Assembly: GCF_020740795.1 (NCBI RefSeq)
Contig: NC_067283.1
Span: 38,057,659-38,121,658 of the forward strand
DNA: 64,000 bases
DNA from: Apus apus
Taxonomy: Eukaryota; Chordata; Aves; Apodiformes; Apodidae
Direction of reading: 5' to 3'
Shown here piece after piece: positions 1-12,600 of the stretch. Numbering within the stretch: the stretch's first letter is position 1; each line of letters opens with the position of its first letter. The position numbers were made by a program, and so were the translations under genes. Below the pieces are notes generated by a model. The model saw nothing but the letters and a program-made list of their open reading frames with translations, was not told the origin of the DNA and searched no databases.

Positions 1-504
1 GAAAGAAACTTCTTACTACTTGATATAAGACAGCTACTACTAATGCTACAATAATAATGTACAAGTGTTTGGCATGTGGATCTCACATAACAAGCTAGTA
101 AATGACAAGCTCCTAGAACACTGGCAAAAGAAGAATCTTAGCAATCACATGAATGCCAAGTGAGAACAGAGTTACAATGACAATTTAAGCTGTCATTACA
201 CATGCATTCCCAGTATTTAAGATACACAGAACCTTTACTTTACATTGTACAACTCAGTAAAACTTTTGGCTGGCAATATTATCTAGTCGTCCAAATCTTA
301 CTATGATATTAAAACACTGACAGGTGACAAAGTGATACCCTTCCTGAAACCCTGTGTGTTAAGATTACATTGGGCAAGGATCTTTCTTTTCAATTAATTT
401 GAAAAAACCTAAAAGTAATACAAAAAAATTTCCAGTTGTTTTATAGCAAGCTCAGTACTGTAGGTGAAGAATGAACATTCTAATTCACAGTCAAAGATTT
501 TAGT
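1..504. other. Unique AT-rich flank
   Basis: I see no exon, RNA gene or recognisable repeat here. It lies downstream of the EFHB 3' end and before the CR1 element. Confidence 0.5.
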
Positions 505-554
505 ATTACTTGCATTCCATTGTTTATTCATTACTTGCATTCCATTATTTATGT
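505..554. repeat. 25-bp tandem duplication at the CR1 left edge
   Basis: Two adjacent 25-base copies (505-529 and 530-554) share the opening ATTACTTGCATTCCATT and differ at about three positions. They lie immediately before the first bases that read as CR1. Confidence 0.75.
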
Positions 555-559
555 CATGG

Positions 560-2605
560 GATAACATCCTGGAGGGAAGAGGGGCCCATGGAAGCTGACT
601 GATATTTAAGGATCACCTTCTCCAGGCCCAAGAGCGATGCATCCCAGCTAGGAAAAAATCAGCTAAAAACTCCAGGAGGCTAGTGTGGATGAGCAAGCAG
701 CTCCTAGAAAAGCTCAAATTTAAGAAGGAAGCACACAGAGGGTGGAAGCTGGGGCAAGTGCCCTGGGAGGATTACAGGGAGGTTGTCCAAGCAGCTAGGG
801 ATCAGGTGAGGAGAACCAAATCCCAAATGGAATTAAATCTCACCAGGGATGTAAAAGGAAATAAGAAAAGCTTCTGTAAGTATGTTGAGGATAAAAAGAC
901 AACCAAGGAAAATGTAGGCCCTCTCCTGAAGGAAACAGGAGACCTGGCTATACAGGATATTGACAAGGCTGAGGTTCTCAATGACTGCTTTGCATCAGTC
1001 TTGTCTGACAAGTGCTCCAGCTGCATTGCAAAGGCCACAGCAGGTGAAAGCAGGGAGTGGGAAAATTAAGTAACTCCCACTGTAGGAGAAGAACAGGTTT
1101 CTGACCATCTAAAGAACCTGAAGGTGCACAAGTCTATGGAACCTTATGGGGTCCATCCACAGGTCCTGAGGGAGCTGGCAGATGCAGTTGCGAAGCTCCT
1201 CACCATCATATTTGAGAGGTCATGGCAGTCTGGTGAGGTTCCTGCTGATTGGAAAAAAGATAACATAGGCCCTATTTTTATAAGGGGGAAGAAGGAAGAC
1301 CTGGAGAAATACAGACTGGTCAGTCTCACCTCTGTGCCTGGCAAGATCATGGAATAGATCCTCCTGGAAAATCTGCTAAAGCACATGGAAAACAAGGAGG
1401 TGATTGATGACAGCCAACATGGCTTCACTGAGAGCAAATCATGCCTGACCAATCTGCTGGCCTTCTATGAGAAGGCTACAGAGTTGGTGGATGGTGGCAG
1501 AGCAACTGACATCATCTACCTGGGTTTGTGCTAAGCATTTGACACTGTCCCACATGACATCCTGCTCTCCAAACTGGCAAAACATGGATTTGACAGATGG
1601 ACCACTCGGTGGGTAAGTAGTCAGCTGGATGGCTGCACGCAGAGAGTTGTGGTCAATGGTTCAGTGTCCCACGTGGAGGCAAGTGACAAGTGGTGTTCCT
1701 CAGGGGTCAGCACTGGGTCCAGTGCTGTTCCACATCTTTGTTGGAGACATGGACAGTGAGATTGAGTATATCCTCAGCAAGTTTGCTGATGATGCCAAGC
1801 TGTATGGAGTAACTGACACCCTAGAGGGAAGGGATGCCATCCAGGAGGGACCTTGACAGGCTGGAGAGGTGAGTCAAAGCCAACCTCATGGAGTTCAACA
1901 TGGCTGGAGAGCAGTCCTGAGGAGAAGGACTTGGGGGTGATAGTTGATGAAAAGCTCGACATGAGCCGGCAGTGTGTGCTGGAGCCCAGAGAGCCAAACA
2001 CATCCTGGGCTGCATCAAAAGAAGTATGGCCAGCAGGGCCAGGGAGGTGATTCTGCCCCTCTGCTCTGGTGAGACCCCACCTGGAGTACTGTGATCAGCT
2101 CTGGAGCCTTCAGCACAGGAAAGACGTGGAGCTGTTGGAGAGGGTCCAGAGAAGGGCCATAAAAATGATCAAATGGCTGGAGTGTCTCTGCTATGAAGAA
2201 AGGGTGAGGGAGGTGGGGCTATTCAGCCTGGAGAAGAGAAGACTCCAGAGAGACCTTATAGCAGCCTTCCAGTACCAGAAGGGGCTACATGAAAGCTGGG
2301 GAGGGGCTTTTCACCAGAGACAGTAGTGGTAGGACAAGGGATAATGGTTTTAAACTGAAAGAGGGTAGATTTAGGCTAAACATCAGCAAGAAATTCTTCA
2401 CCATGAGGGTAGTAAGGTGCTGGAATGGGTTGCCCAGGGAGGCTGTGGAAGCCTCCTCCCTGAAGGTGTTCAAGACCAGGTTGGATGAGGCTTTGTGCAG
2501 CCTGGTCTAGTGTGAGGTGTCCCTGCTCATAGCAGGGAGGTTGGACCCTGATGATCTTTAAGGTCCCTTGCAACCTTAACCATTCTATGATTCTATTCTA
2601 TTCTT
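560..2605 (+). mobile_element. 5'-truncated, decayed CR1 LINE retrotransposon
   Basis: This is about 2 kb of a chicken-repeat-1 non-LTR retrotransposon in sense orientation. Broken reading frames still show the second half of the reverse-transcriptase ORF. One frame (683-1069) is the linker upstream of RT. Another (1124-1357) carries the RSWQSGEVPADWKK and VSLTSVPGKIME blocks. A third (1629-1856) carries [14 protein letters not shown] and the catalytic FADD box near 1789. Others (2069-2510) carry the C-terminal RPHLEYC and [12 protein letters not shown] blocks. It ends with the typical CR1 tail, an 8-mer ATTCTATG repeat after CAACCTTAACC. The endonuclease part is missing, and stops and frameshifts make the copy inactive. 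The left end is approximate. Confidence 0.93.
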
Positions 2606-2606
2606 A

Positions 2607-3460
2607 CTGGACTTCAAATACATATTCATTGAGATTTCCATAATGATCAAGTGTTTTTGTTTATGAAGATCCTTCTTCCCTAGAAATTGCATCAGTCACA
2701 GCTAAAGTTAGCTCTCTCTGTATGCCTTCCCAAACTTTTCTAACTACCTAGCCTCTGTTTTTACATAATGTGCTCATACACCTCTAGATATCCATTCTTT
2801 TTTCTTGCACGCCAAACACAACCACTTAATAGTTGTGGGTTTGCATAAAAAATATGAGCCCTCTGCCACAGAATTGGACATCTATTTTTACACTTCTTAA
2901 TCAATTGGTACTTATGGACACAACAGATCATGACACAATAGATCCCACACCCATGACTATGCAGCTTCCTTAGTATCTTACTATAGAGCACTTTCTCACA
3001 TGAATTTTTAAACATGTCAAGAACTTACCACAACCAGATCTCTGTTAGGTACCATTATTTTGAAATTAAATTACACAGCATTACAAGTAAGGCAAGACAG
3101 CATTCTATGACAATAATATTTAAGAGGTCTTGCATATCTGAAACATGTATATTAAGTACTTCCAAAACTGCCCTTCTATTTATAAGGGAATAAAATAAAT
3201 TTAAAAATGCAAAATGTGTCCATGCTTAAGGTATTATTATTTAGACTCAGAAACACTGTACAAAAACATAGAATCAAGAATATAAGAAAAATATTTTAAT
3301 TCCATTCACAAACATGTTCTATCCTCTTTTATTCCTATGGCTATCAGTTCCTACTAACTGCAAGGATAGCAGAAAGATCCATATATATGTGGTGAACCCA
3401 CTATTCAGAAAGACAATAAACAGTGAATTCCAGTTCTGTAAACACACCTTATTTTAAAAG
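2607..3460. other. Intergenic sequence beyond the EFHB 3' end
   Basis: AT-rich sequence between the CR1 tail and the EFHB polyadenylation signal. I see no exon or clear repeat. Confidence 0.5.
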
Positions 3461-3466
3461 TTTATT
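3461..3466 (-). terminator. EFHB: EFHB polyadenylation signal
   Basis: The plus-strand TTTATT reads AATAAA on the minus strand. It is about 65 bases after the EFHB stop codon, so the 3' UTR would be short. Confidence 0.65.
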
Positions 3467-3529
3467 GTATTTAGCATCAGAATTATGCCTGGTATCAATT
3501 TAAAGAAATGCAATGCCCAACTATTAGAA

Positions 3530-3694
3530 TTAGCAGCTGGCTTTTGTGTGTGATGCATGTATTTCATTCAGTACATTCCTGATGCTTTCTACACAAACCT
3601 CTTCTTTCTGATGTTTCACACAGGCTTGTTTCCATATATCTTCAAACTTTTCAGCTGAAATGTTCATGCCAATGTTGCGGAGGATTTGTGCAAT
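3530..3694 (-). CDS. EFHB: EFHB last coding exon
   Basis: Fifty-four codons plus TAA, IAQILRNIGMNISAEKFEDI to HTKASC, after acceptor TTTTGTAG. It joins exon 12 in phase 0. Confidence 0.92.
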   Translation of the reverse strand: MAQILRNIGMNISAEKFEDIWKQACVKHQKEEVCVESIRNVLNEIHASHTKASC

Positions 3695-6600
3695 CTACAA
3701 AATACAATCCATGTAATTCTGGTCAGCATTTTCTTAAAACTGTACAGAGTCTGGCTTTTACATATAGTGCCAATCTCTGTTTGCCAAAGAACATTTTCCC
3801 ACTCTTAAATAAAAACTACAGATCAAATACTGCATCCTTAACCAACGAAGCTACTATTTAAGTAAATCTCAGTCTTACTGGGATGAAAGCTGAGGTGTAC
3901 AAATTGTCTTTTTTTAATAAAGTAATGTTGATGCAGCTTCAACATTGGAAAAGTCAAACACAGAAGATTCAGGGAAAAGTAAAATTATTATTTTTTAAAG
4001 CCCTAAGTCAAGTCCTGTTTATTCATTGTATTTTTACTATTTGCAGCTATTGACATAAATCAAATTATATCGTCTGCATTTCACAGTAAGAATAATATAT
4101 GAAAGATCTTCAGCTGGTATAGGTAAGTGAGTGAAGTGACTAAAATGAGATGGTTCACATCAACTTAGGGTCTTACTATAGTTTTACACTGAAGTAATTC
4201 AGGAGAAATGTTTTTTTTTTCCTTATCCTCTTACTTGGATGTTTCCTGCTGCATGCCTCATTACACTGACCTTTTGATTCATTAGGGAAAGACAACTTTA
4301 GAAGAATATTGAAATGACTTGTGCTTTTGTTTCTATTAGCAAACCTTTGGCTTCCTCGGTTGTATTTGTGTGCACACGTGCTATATTTATGCTCTAGAGA
4401 TTTTATGCATGCTTTGATAAAATAAACCTTTAACACAGTAAAATCAACCTTGTTTGTCATCTTTCTCTAAAACTCTGTTGTATAACTATGGGCCTGATCT
4501 ACAGTGCAGCAAATCTGCAACTTCATCTTAGCCAATAAATCTATGACAGTTTATACCAGCTGAAATTACAGGAGGGTAACTTGGACTAAATTTTGTTTCT
4601 TTAAGCATAGGTGTTATTTCAGTTCAATCAATAATATGAATCATGAGGAAAACAAACTGGTTTTGATCCTTGTCTTCAACAAGCTAGTGAAATTTGAAAG
4701 TTAAACTAAAAGCAATATTCCATTACAAGATACTACTGCAGAAACCATAAAGAACTACATGCTCTCACAACTCAGTTTCACCTTATAAAAATACAGCTCT
4801 GTCCTGGCTCATCAACAGCCATAAAATAATCAGTGACTAAACCACAGACTACCAAGTGTGCAAATAGAGTTAAAAGCACCCTTACCTATTATCAGCATGA
4901 TCATGCTGCATATAAATCACATGCTATTACTCAGTTACGCAACCTCTCTTCAATAGATTAGGATGCATTCCTATGAAGAAAGCAGTAGGCCCTAGAACTA
5001 TTTTCTTCTTTTGTAACATGAAGCGTCACCTCATGAAACTGCTTCATAGTCAGAATGTGGATTCACTTCTACAAGCCTATACAAAAACTGGTAGCATTAA
5101 ATGATTCTGGGTTTTCATATAATAATTTCATTAGCTATTACATGTTTGAAAATATCAATGCTCCGTATCAAAATAAATCAAAGACTATCACGAAAACACT
5201 TGCAGAAGTCCATTTCATCAATATAGGGTAATTTCACACACTGAGAAGTGGTTGTGCACTGAACTTTGTACAGCCTGTATAGTCTACAATGAAGTACAAT
5301 ATCTCAGGCCACATTATAACTTCAGAGAAGAGTTCTATCTTGTTCTTGACAGATATAAAGAGCTTCTCAATGAAGCATGAATTCTATTTAGTGCTACCTA
5401 TATTCTGCATGCCACTAATTAGCAATATTCTTTTCTGTAAAATATATATGCAAGTTCCAGATCCACTTTCAAATGTGACTGAATGACTCATAGAAAGGGA
5501 GAGGTTGTCAAGGCTTCTTTTTTCATTTTAGGTAAGAATTTCATATTTTGTTACAACTGTCTCATAAATTGTATTTCAGGGAATGAAGTTATCTGTTAAT
5601 AGTTTTTTCACTAGAAAATGTATACAAATGTAGAACCAAAAAAGCAAACAATACTGGAGAAGGAGAAAAGTTTTTCTAGTATTTAATTGGAAGGAACTCT
5701 GGACTGTGAGATAAGAGAGTGGTAGCAGCCCCCAGAGATATCAGATGGAAAACTGTCCCCAGTTAAGTCCCTATAGTTTCATGCCCTATCTTTATCTTCA
5801 GAAATACGAGATGGGACAGCACTACTGAGTGACTCCCTATATCCTCATCAACGTACTTTGCAGATGCGAGCCTATGACCCTGACTCAGCAGAGAAATCAA
5901 AAGGTATATTCAAGCAGTTTGCCGAATTTGCTATTAGCAAAACCTGCAAGCTTGTTTGTGGAGAGACAACCTGGGTACAATTTTTCACAGAATATATCTC
6001 TGTGATAGAAACTAGTTTCACATACCTGTGAAAATCTTCTGTGGGGCTTTTAAAGACATACTCATAGAATATAACATAGGTCAGAAGAGATCTCTGGACA
6101 TCATCCATCCAACCACATCAAAGCATGGCCAACTTTACCATTAGACTATGTTGATTGGGACCTTGGTCAGCAATTTGAATATGTCCAAGAATGGATATTT
6201 CACAGATGCTCTGCCCTTCTCACATCACATAAATGATAAATTAGACTCCTAGATTAATTAACCCTATATTAATTACCAGCCCTCATTTGACATAGCATTG
6301 GAGCATGTGAGTAGCAACAACCTGATATACTTCCTTACATTACTGATTGAAGTTGCATCTCAATAAAATATCTACCACCTTTATGAATTATTTTGAATGT
6401 GAAGAGTACATATTTTTCAGATCATTGAATAGAGAAGAAGATAAGTTGCAACAACTTTTACAGCCTGATTATTTGATGAATTTCCATTCCCATATGGCTG
6501 GAGGTACATCTTGGAAGAACAGTCTGAAGAAATGCACTATACCTCTGCCTTTGGTCTTGTTTTAAAAAGGTCTCTTTCACACACTCCCTTTTGACCGAAG

Positions 6601-9600
6601 ATAGAAGGGAATAATAATGCATAAGCATTGGCCTCATCACCATAATTAGTTCTGTCATTGATGCCGCGAATTTGAGGAGCAGGAATATCTGAACGAACAG
6701 TTGGAACACCACACACTCGATAACCTGGGGAAATCAACCAACAGGTAGCATGGAGAATCCTCATTTACCCAAGTAAGAGAAAACATTTTGTATTAAATAA
6801 GAACAAAATTGATACTTCATCTCACATAGGTTTAAGAAGTTACAAAATTTTCTTCCTCATCTCTTTTTTCATATTTTAAGAATTCCTAGCTTCAGGTACC
6901 TCATGAAGCACAACTGGAAATCTTGCCATAATGCTCTAGTACTTATACAGTACTTCCAGCTGAAAACATTTATAGCTGATCCAAGATATTGTTCTCCTAA
7001 AATTACTATGATAATTTCTGAAAGACACCTCAGTTAACTTTCACCCTTTGAATGGATTAACCATGCCAAACATCTAAACCATGCCAACTTCCAAGCCACA
7101 ACTCTAAACAAACTTAGTTTAGATTAAGTAATTTCCTATTGTACGTTAGTAGAACCTGTAGAAACATTTTTACACTTGTTCATGATTTTGTCTTAAATAA
7201 TGCTCAGAAGTACAGTCCACTGTACTTACAGGTTGTTGGGAGACCACCAACTACAGAATTATACTGAGAAGAACTTGTCTGATAATTTGCAAACATATGA
7301 CTTTTTGGTCTTGTAAGTGTTTTTGGTGTCTTTTCTGAACTTCCTGGTTCTTTTAACACAAGATCTTCCTGCTTCAGCAGTGGCTCCTCATTTATCTTTG
7401 TGCTTTCAGGCAGAGCAGCAACATCTATTTTTTTGCCTATAAACAAAAGTTACAATGCAGACAGGATTTATTATCAGCACATTATAGACTAAGAGGTAAA
7501 AAATTCTGCTTGAATCCTTGAAAAATATAAAGTAGGTGACAAAGTTAATCTGTATTTCTGAAATTATTATAAGAGATTTTTTTACTTTCTCCCCATTTGT
7601 GGGACATTCTCAACATGCAACACAGAATTCCAGGGTCCTGAAATACATTTGTATCTGAGGTTCTGCTGGTGGCAGGCAAGGACAAAATGCACTTTCTAAA
7701 CCCTAGCCTTCTAAAGCACCTAGTTTACAACAGCAATGTCCTTTCAACAGCTGTTTTAGAACAAGACCATCTCCACAATTTCACAGTATTAAGTCACCTA
7801 CCTTTTATTATTATTTTTTCTTCAAACTCTTTAACAGCCATTTTGTCTTTCCAGTTCAGAAAGTTTGCTAACTCCAGGTAATTAATCAGACCATCTTTAT
7901 CCAAATCACAACAGTCAAATAACGAATCCAAGAGCTCATCATCTAGATTCAAATTAAGCTGAAAACAGGACTTGCGTAGATTGTCCTTGTCTATCATCCC
8001 ATCTCTATTCTATTATAAAAAAAATAAAAGTTTTTATAACAGCCGTTATAAGAAAGCTCCACCAAAAGGAACACATACACATGCTTATGTATACATATAA
8101 GTGCATGCACCAGCAGGCATACCATTTAAGAAGAGTAACATTTCTGAGTAATTCAGATACTAAAAATTGGAATATAAAAGTATGAATAAACAATTTTCAA
8201 ATTAAATAATGCAGTGATTTGAGAGTAAAAGAGTGTGACAGGGTATAACAACAAGATAACAATCTAATCACAAATGTTGAGACAAAGCTAAGATTTACTT
8301 TGAAAGTAAGGTATCAATCACTCTGTACACATTCCAATTCATGTTATATATTAAATGTTTAGGGTTTTGTTGTGGTTTTTTTCAGAGAGAAAAAAAGAAA
8401 ATATCTGAAATTCTGATGCTTGGTGACTCAGTCAGAAAGTACAGCTTGGAAGAAAATATGAACATAGTCTCTTCAGCCATTTTTATTTTAAGAATACCAA
8501 ATTTTGAAGAGAAAAAAATGCTAATATTTCTGCTCACATGTCCCTTGCTCTCTCTTAACTTGGCTATTCTAAGGACTGTAGTGAAAGGCTCCAAATACTC
8601 TTGTCCATAGCATATCACAGTAAATCCAACATACAGTAACTATGAAGTTACCTGGTCTTTAGTCTTCACCTATACGTGCCTTGAAATGCTTGTGTTTCTT
8701 CATGTCTGTATCTTCATAGCACAGGAGCACTAATGTCACACATTCCACTACATTTACACTTTTTCAAAGCACTGACCTTATCATAATGCCTGAATACTTC
8801 TAGTAAGATGTCAAAATTATTGTAGTTAGCGTTCTTCAAACTCTGCCGAACTGTAGTCAAGACAGCTTTCTCTTTGCCCTTTCCATGGAGGAACTCATAT
8901 GGAACCCACCAGTGAAGTAGATCACCAACTCCTATAAAAATAAACATTTCCTCCATCAGTTGCATGTATACAGACAATGGACATTTTTCAAAAATGTCTT
9001 ACAGTCTTAAGAAAAAGGACGATTTTGGTTCTGAGATGCTGATTTTCAGCATGTATAAAAGCTTACGCAGAATTTCAGAATGCCTTCTCTAGTACTGACT
9101 ATTAAAGAACCTAGAGCCACTTACTTTTTTTGCTGCCTAACTACTCACTGTATCCCCTAGTTATTAAACATGTTAAATCACCATCAATGCCAACACTGAC
9201 TATTTGAGCTGACTAGCTTTCAAAATTTTGTCACAATGAAAATTAATATTTGTTTTCTTTTCATTCTGTTTTCTGTCTCTCTGTTACTTAAAAAAATATT
9301 ATTCTTATTTATTGCTTGTTATTTTTACTCTTTTTATAGAAGTGCTGGAAAAATCGTTGAGGGGAAAGATACATAATTGATTTAAATAATAATTTCAACT
9401 TTTTCACTTAGATGTCAATATGAGTTTTCTGCTTTTTCTCAATTTGTTTACATTCAGATACAAAGGCTTAAAAAATAACCAACCCAACCCAACCCAATCA
9501 TGCAAAAATTACAGCTTCCTAATTTCTTACATTCACTGGCTTCCCGCTAGCAACTTCAATTCTTCTCAAATTTTCCCTCAGAAAAATTACTGTTACATTT

Positions 9601-12600
9601 TTGTTCCTTGCCTCTAAGATGTTAGGAAAATTTTATACTACACAAACAATAGTACTTACTGCAGCATAGTTCCATCAACAAGCTAAGATTTTATTCTGCC
9701 CCTGAACTTACCATATTCATCTCGACGCACCAACATTCCAAATGTATGGACTGGGGGAACATTCTTAGTTTCTCTTATACTGTCAAGAAGCACATTTCTT
9801 TGTTATTTGTCAAATAGTTTATTAACAGAGGAAAAATATTTTATGTTAAAACACTTTTTTTTTCTTGAGAGAATGATAGAAATGAGTGAGAAAAAGTCCT
9901 TATAACATACAAATCAAATAATAGGAACATTTAGGACAAACCAGATCTCCAACTGAAACTCCAAATATGTCTCCAAATAAACTACTTTTGGCTAAAGTGG
10001 AAAAATTTAATCACATCTCTGCTTTTTCATATGCAGTTTTGTGTTTGCAACCAAGCCAATATGCATCTGAAAAACCTGGCCTAGTTTTATTTACCAGCAA
10101 ATTAAGATACCGTTGGTGACATCAAAGAACTGTTGATTTCTTTATTTGAAAAAGATGCAATGTTAACTTTATGTTTAATAATTAAAATTGTACAGGAATC
10201 AGATATCTCCACCAAAACTGAAAAGAGAATCAGTGGTTTGTTCTAACATACAAAACAAACAAACCACAGAGATGGAAGCACTGTAACCTAAAAAATGCTG
10301 TGTGTATTTTTATCTTTTTCATATTATACATACAGTGTGGATGGTGTAAAATTTACTAAATAAAAACAGGTTAGTTTGTGTCTGTCTTGTAATATTAGTT
10401 CTGGATTTGAGCAACCCATATTCCCTGACTGATCATATTGCTTTATGCTGCTCACTCTCCAGTTCTATTTCACAATAAGCTAGGACACAGTGAAGGGGAG
10501 AGGAGAAACTGGCTCACATTTCTGTTCACTCCCTACAGGTACTATGGGCTTTGTTCTGCAGAGTCACTTAAGTTTATTATCTTGAGCTTAAAACTAAATT
10601 TTGCTACCAAAGTCAATAATGTTGTTTGTGAGTCTTCAGATAAAATTCTGCAGAAACCTAGAGCACCTGCAAAGACAAGTCTTTGTATGCATGGAGGAAC
10701 CCTAGACTTGTAGCACAGCTGGATCCTGACCACTCTGTACTTCAGGAACAGTGTAGCCCTTCATAAGACCTGTTTTGTAAAATTAAAAAGCTCTTCCAAA
10801 TCACCGGTTTATGAAGCACTGTAATGATTTGACTGATACACGTTGCTAGAAAGTTACACAATTAAATTCCATGTCCTTTTCCAAGGAAGTAATAAGGTGA
10901 GAATACAGGTTACTTAACAAAGATTATTAAAAAATAGTGTCAGGATAAGTAAAATGATCAAATCCCCAAACAATAGGTGAAACATTCAGTTTTTTCAAAC
11001 CTCCCTAACTGCAACAGACAGGGAAAAAATTAAGCATTACAGTGTGCTTGTAATTTGATTGGTGCAAATTTGATCAATTCAGATATAGACCAGTAAGACT
11101 TAACATACAATACACAAAATACAGACCTCACTAGTAACTTGGGTACTTTTCAGCCTAATTAGAGCAAGTAGAAAGTCCCCATCTGTAACTGAATACTGCA
11201 GTGGAAGGGTTGAGTGCGCAGGTATAGTTTTTATCCAATACAGAAAAAGATACTGGATACTGGGCAAAAGTGAGTTAATTTTGTTATTAGAAAGTACCTT
11301 TGTTCATTTGTGGATCAAGGACTTTTCCCAACTGAGGTAGAATTTTTTCCTTGAAATCATCACTTTCTTTTGATACTGCTCTCATTCTACAAGTTATATC
11401 TCTCACACAGATTTGTTTAACAATATTAAACAATTTTTCAATAATATTACAAAACATTATTATGTATTAGAAGGAAAAAACAACTCCTCTGCAAGACAAA
11501 CGCAAATTTAGTAACTGAAAAATCCTGCTTTTTAAAATCAAAGGTGTCTTCAAGTAATTCTAGAGATATGTCAAGTGCTGTTATCCTACCGTAGAACTGG
11601 TCTGGATAAACTATTCTAAAAATTACTCCTTTCATTTTCTATTCAGTTCAGTAAAGCTAAGGATGGGATTGTGAGATGCAAAAATTACCTTCAAATATTA
11701 AGACTCGTTCTTCTTAAGAAATCATACCACCAATTAAATAGTTAACTCATTGCAACTTACGATTGCAGATCACAGGGCCAATGGAAGCATTTGGCTGTAT
11801 TTCGCCCATGGTTACAGTGAGGAGTTGGTAACCCATAAAGAGAAGACTTGCTGAAGTATCGCGAGTCATACTTCCTATTTATTGGTTCCCCTGTGAAAAA
11901 ATTAAGGGTCTCAACTTTCCACCTCAGGAAGGAAAATGTATTAAATATCCTCATTCTTAAGAATTAAGAAACAGAAGTAAAAAACTAATTAACAATTCTG
12001 TTTATTTAAAGATAACTACTTTTCTTTTTTCATGTTTATTAAATAGTTAGGAATAACCTCATTGTTGAAAATTAAGATAAAAGGCAAAATAAAAAGCAAA
12101 AACTGTTCCAGTGGTAAAATATCCTACAGGATATCCTATTCTGCCTGACTAAAGACAAGCCAAACAATTAATGAAAAAATGTGAGGTAGCCTGAGGGTCA
12201 TGCAAAAAAACCAGTTTATAATGTCGCTACTTGAGCGTAGTTGTGTACCATTTAATTTACTATTTGTTGGGGTTTTTTTAAATGCTAAAAGAAAAAAATA
12301 TTTTTGAGGTGTTGCATTTTCAAATATACTCTTGTTATGTTTACTTCAGTGGAAATGTTGCCACTGACTTCATTGTAAAGAAGATATTACCCTACTTGCT
12401 CATGAATCTATTAATCCAGTCTTGCCTATAAAATTAAGTTTCCCTTACAAGAATATCACATAAATACTGTATGTACATGAGCTGCAACCATGTTTCTTGT
12501 TACAGAAAAAAATGTCATTATGTTTCTTCAAGCTCTTTTCAATCAACTTTTGAAAATAATGGCAATTAGACCTTTCAAAAAATATTATTCCCTGTGCGCT

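Noticed and set aside
11447..11635. 62-codon minus-strand frame as a single exon
   Set aside because: Only the 26-base part next to a splice donor fits EFHB phase. The rest lacks family similarity.
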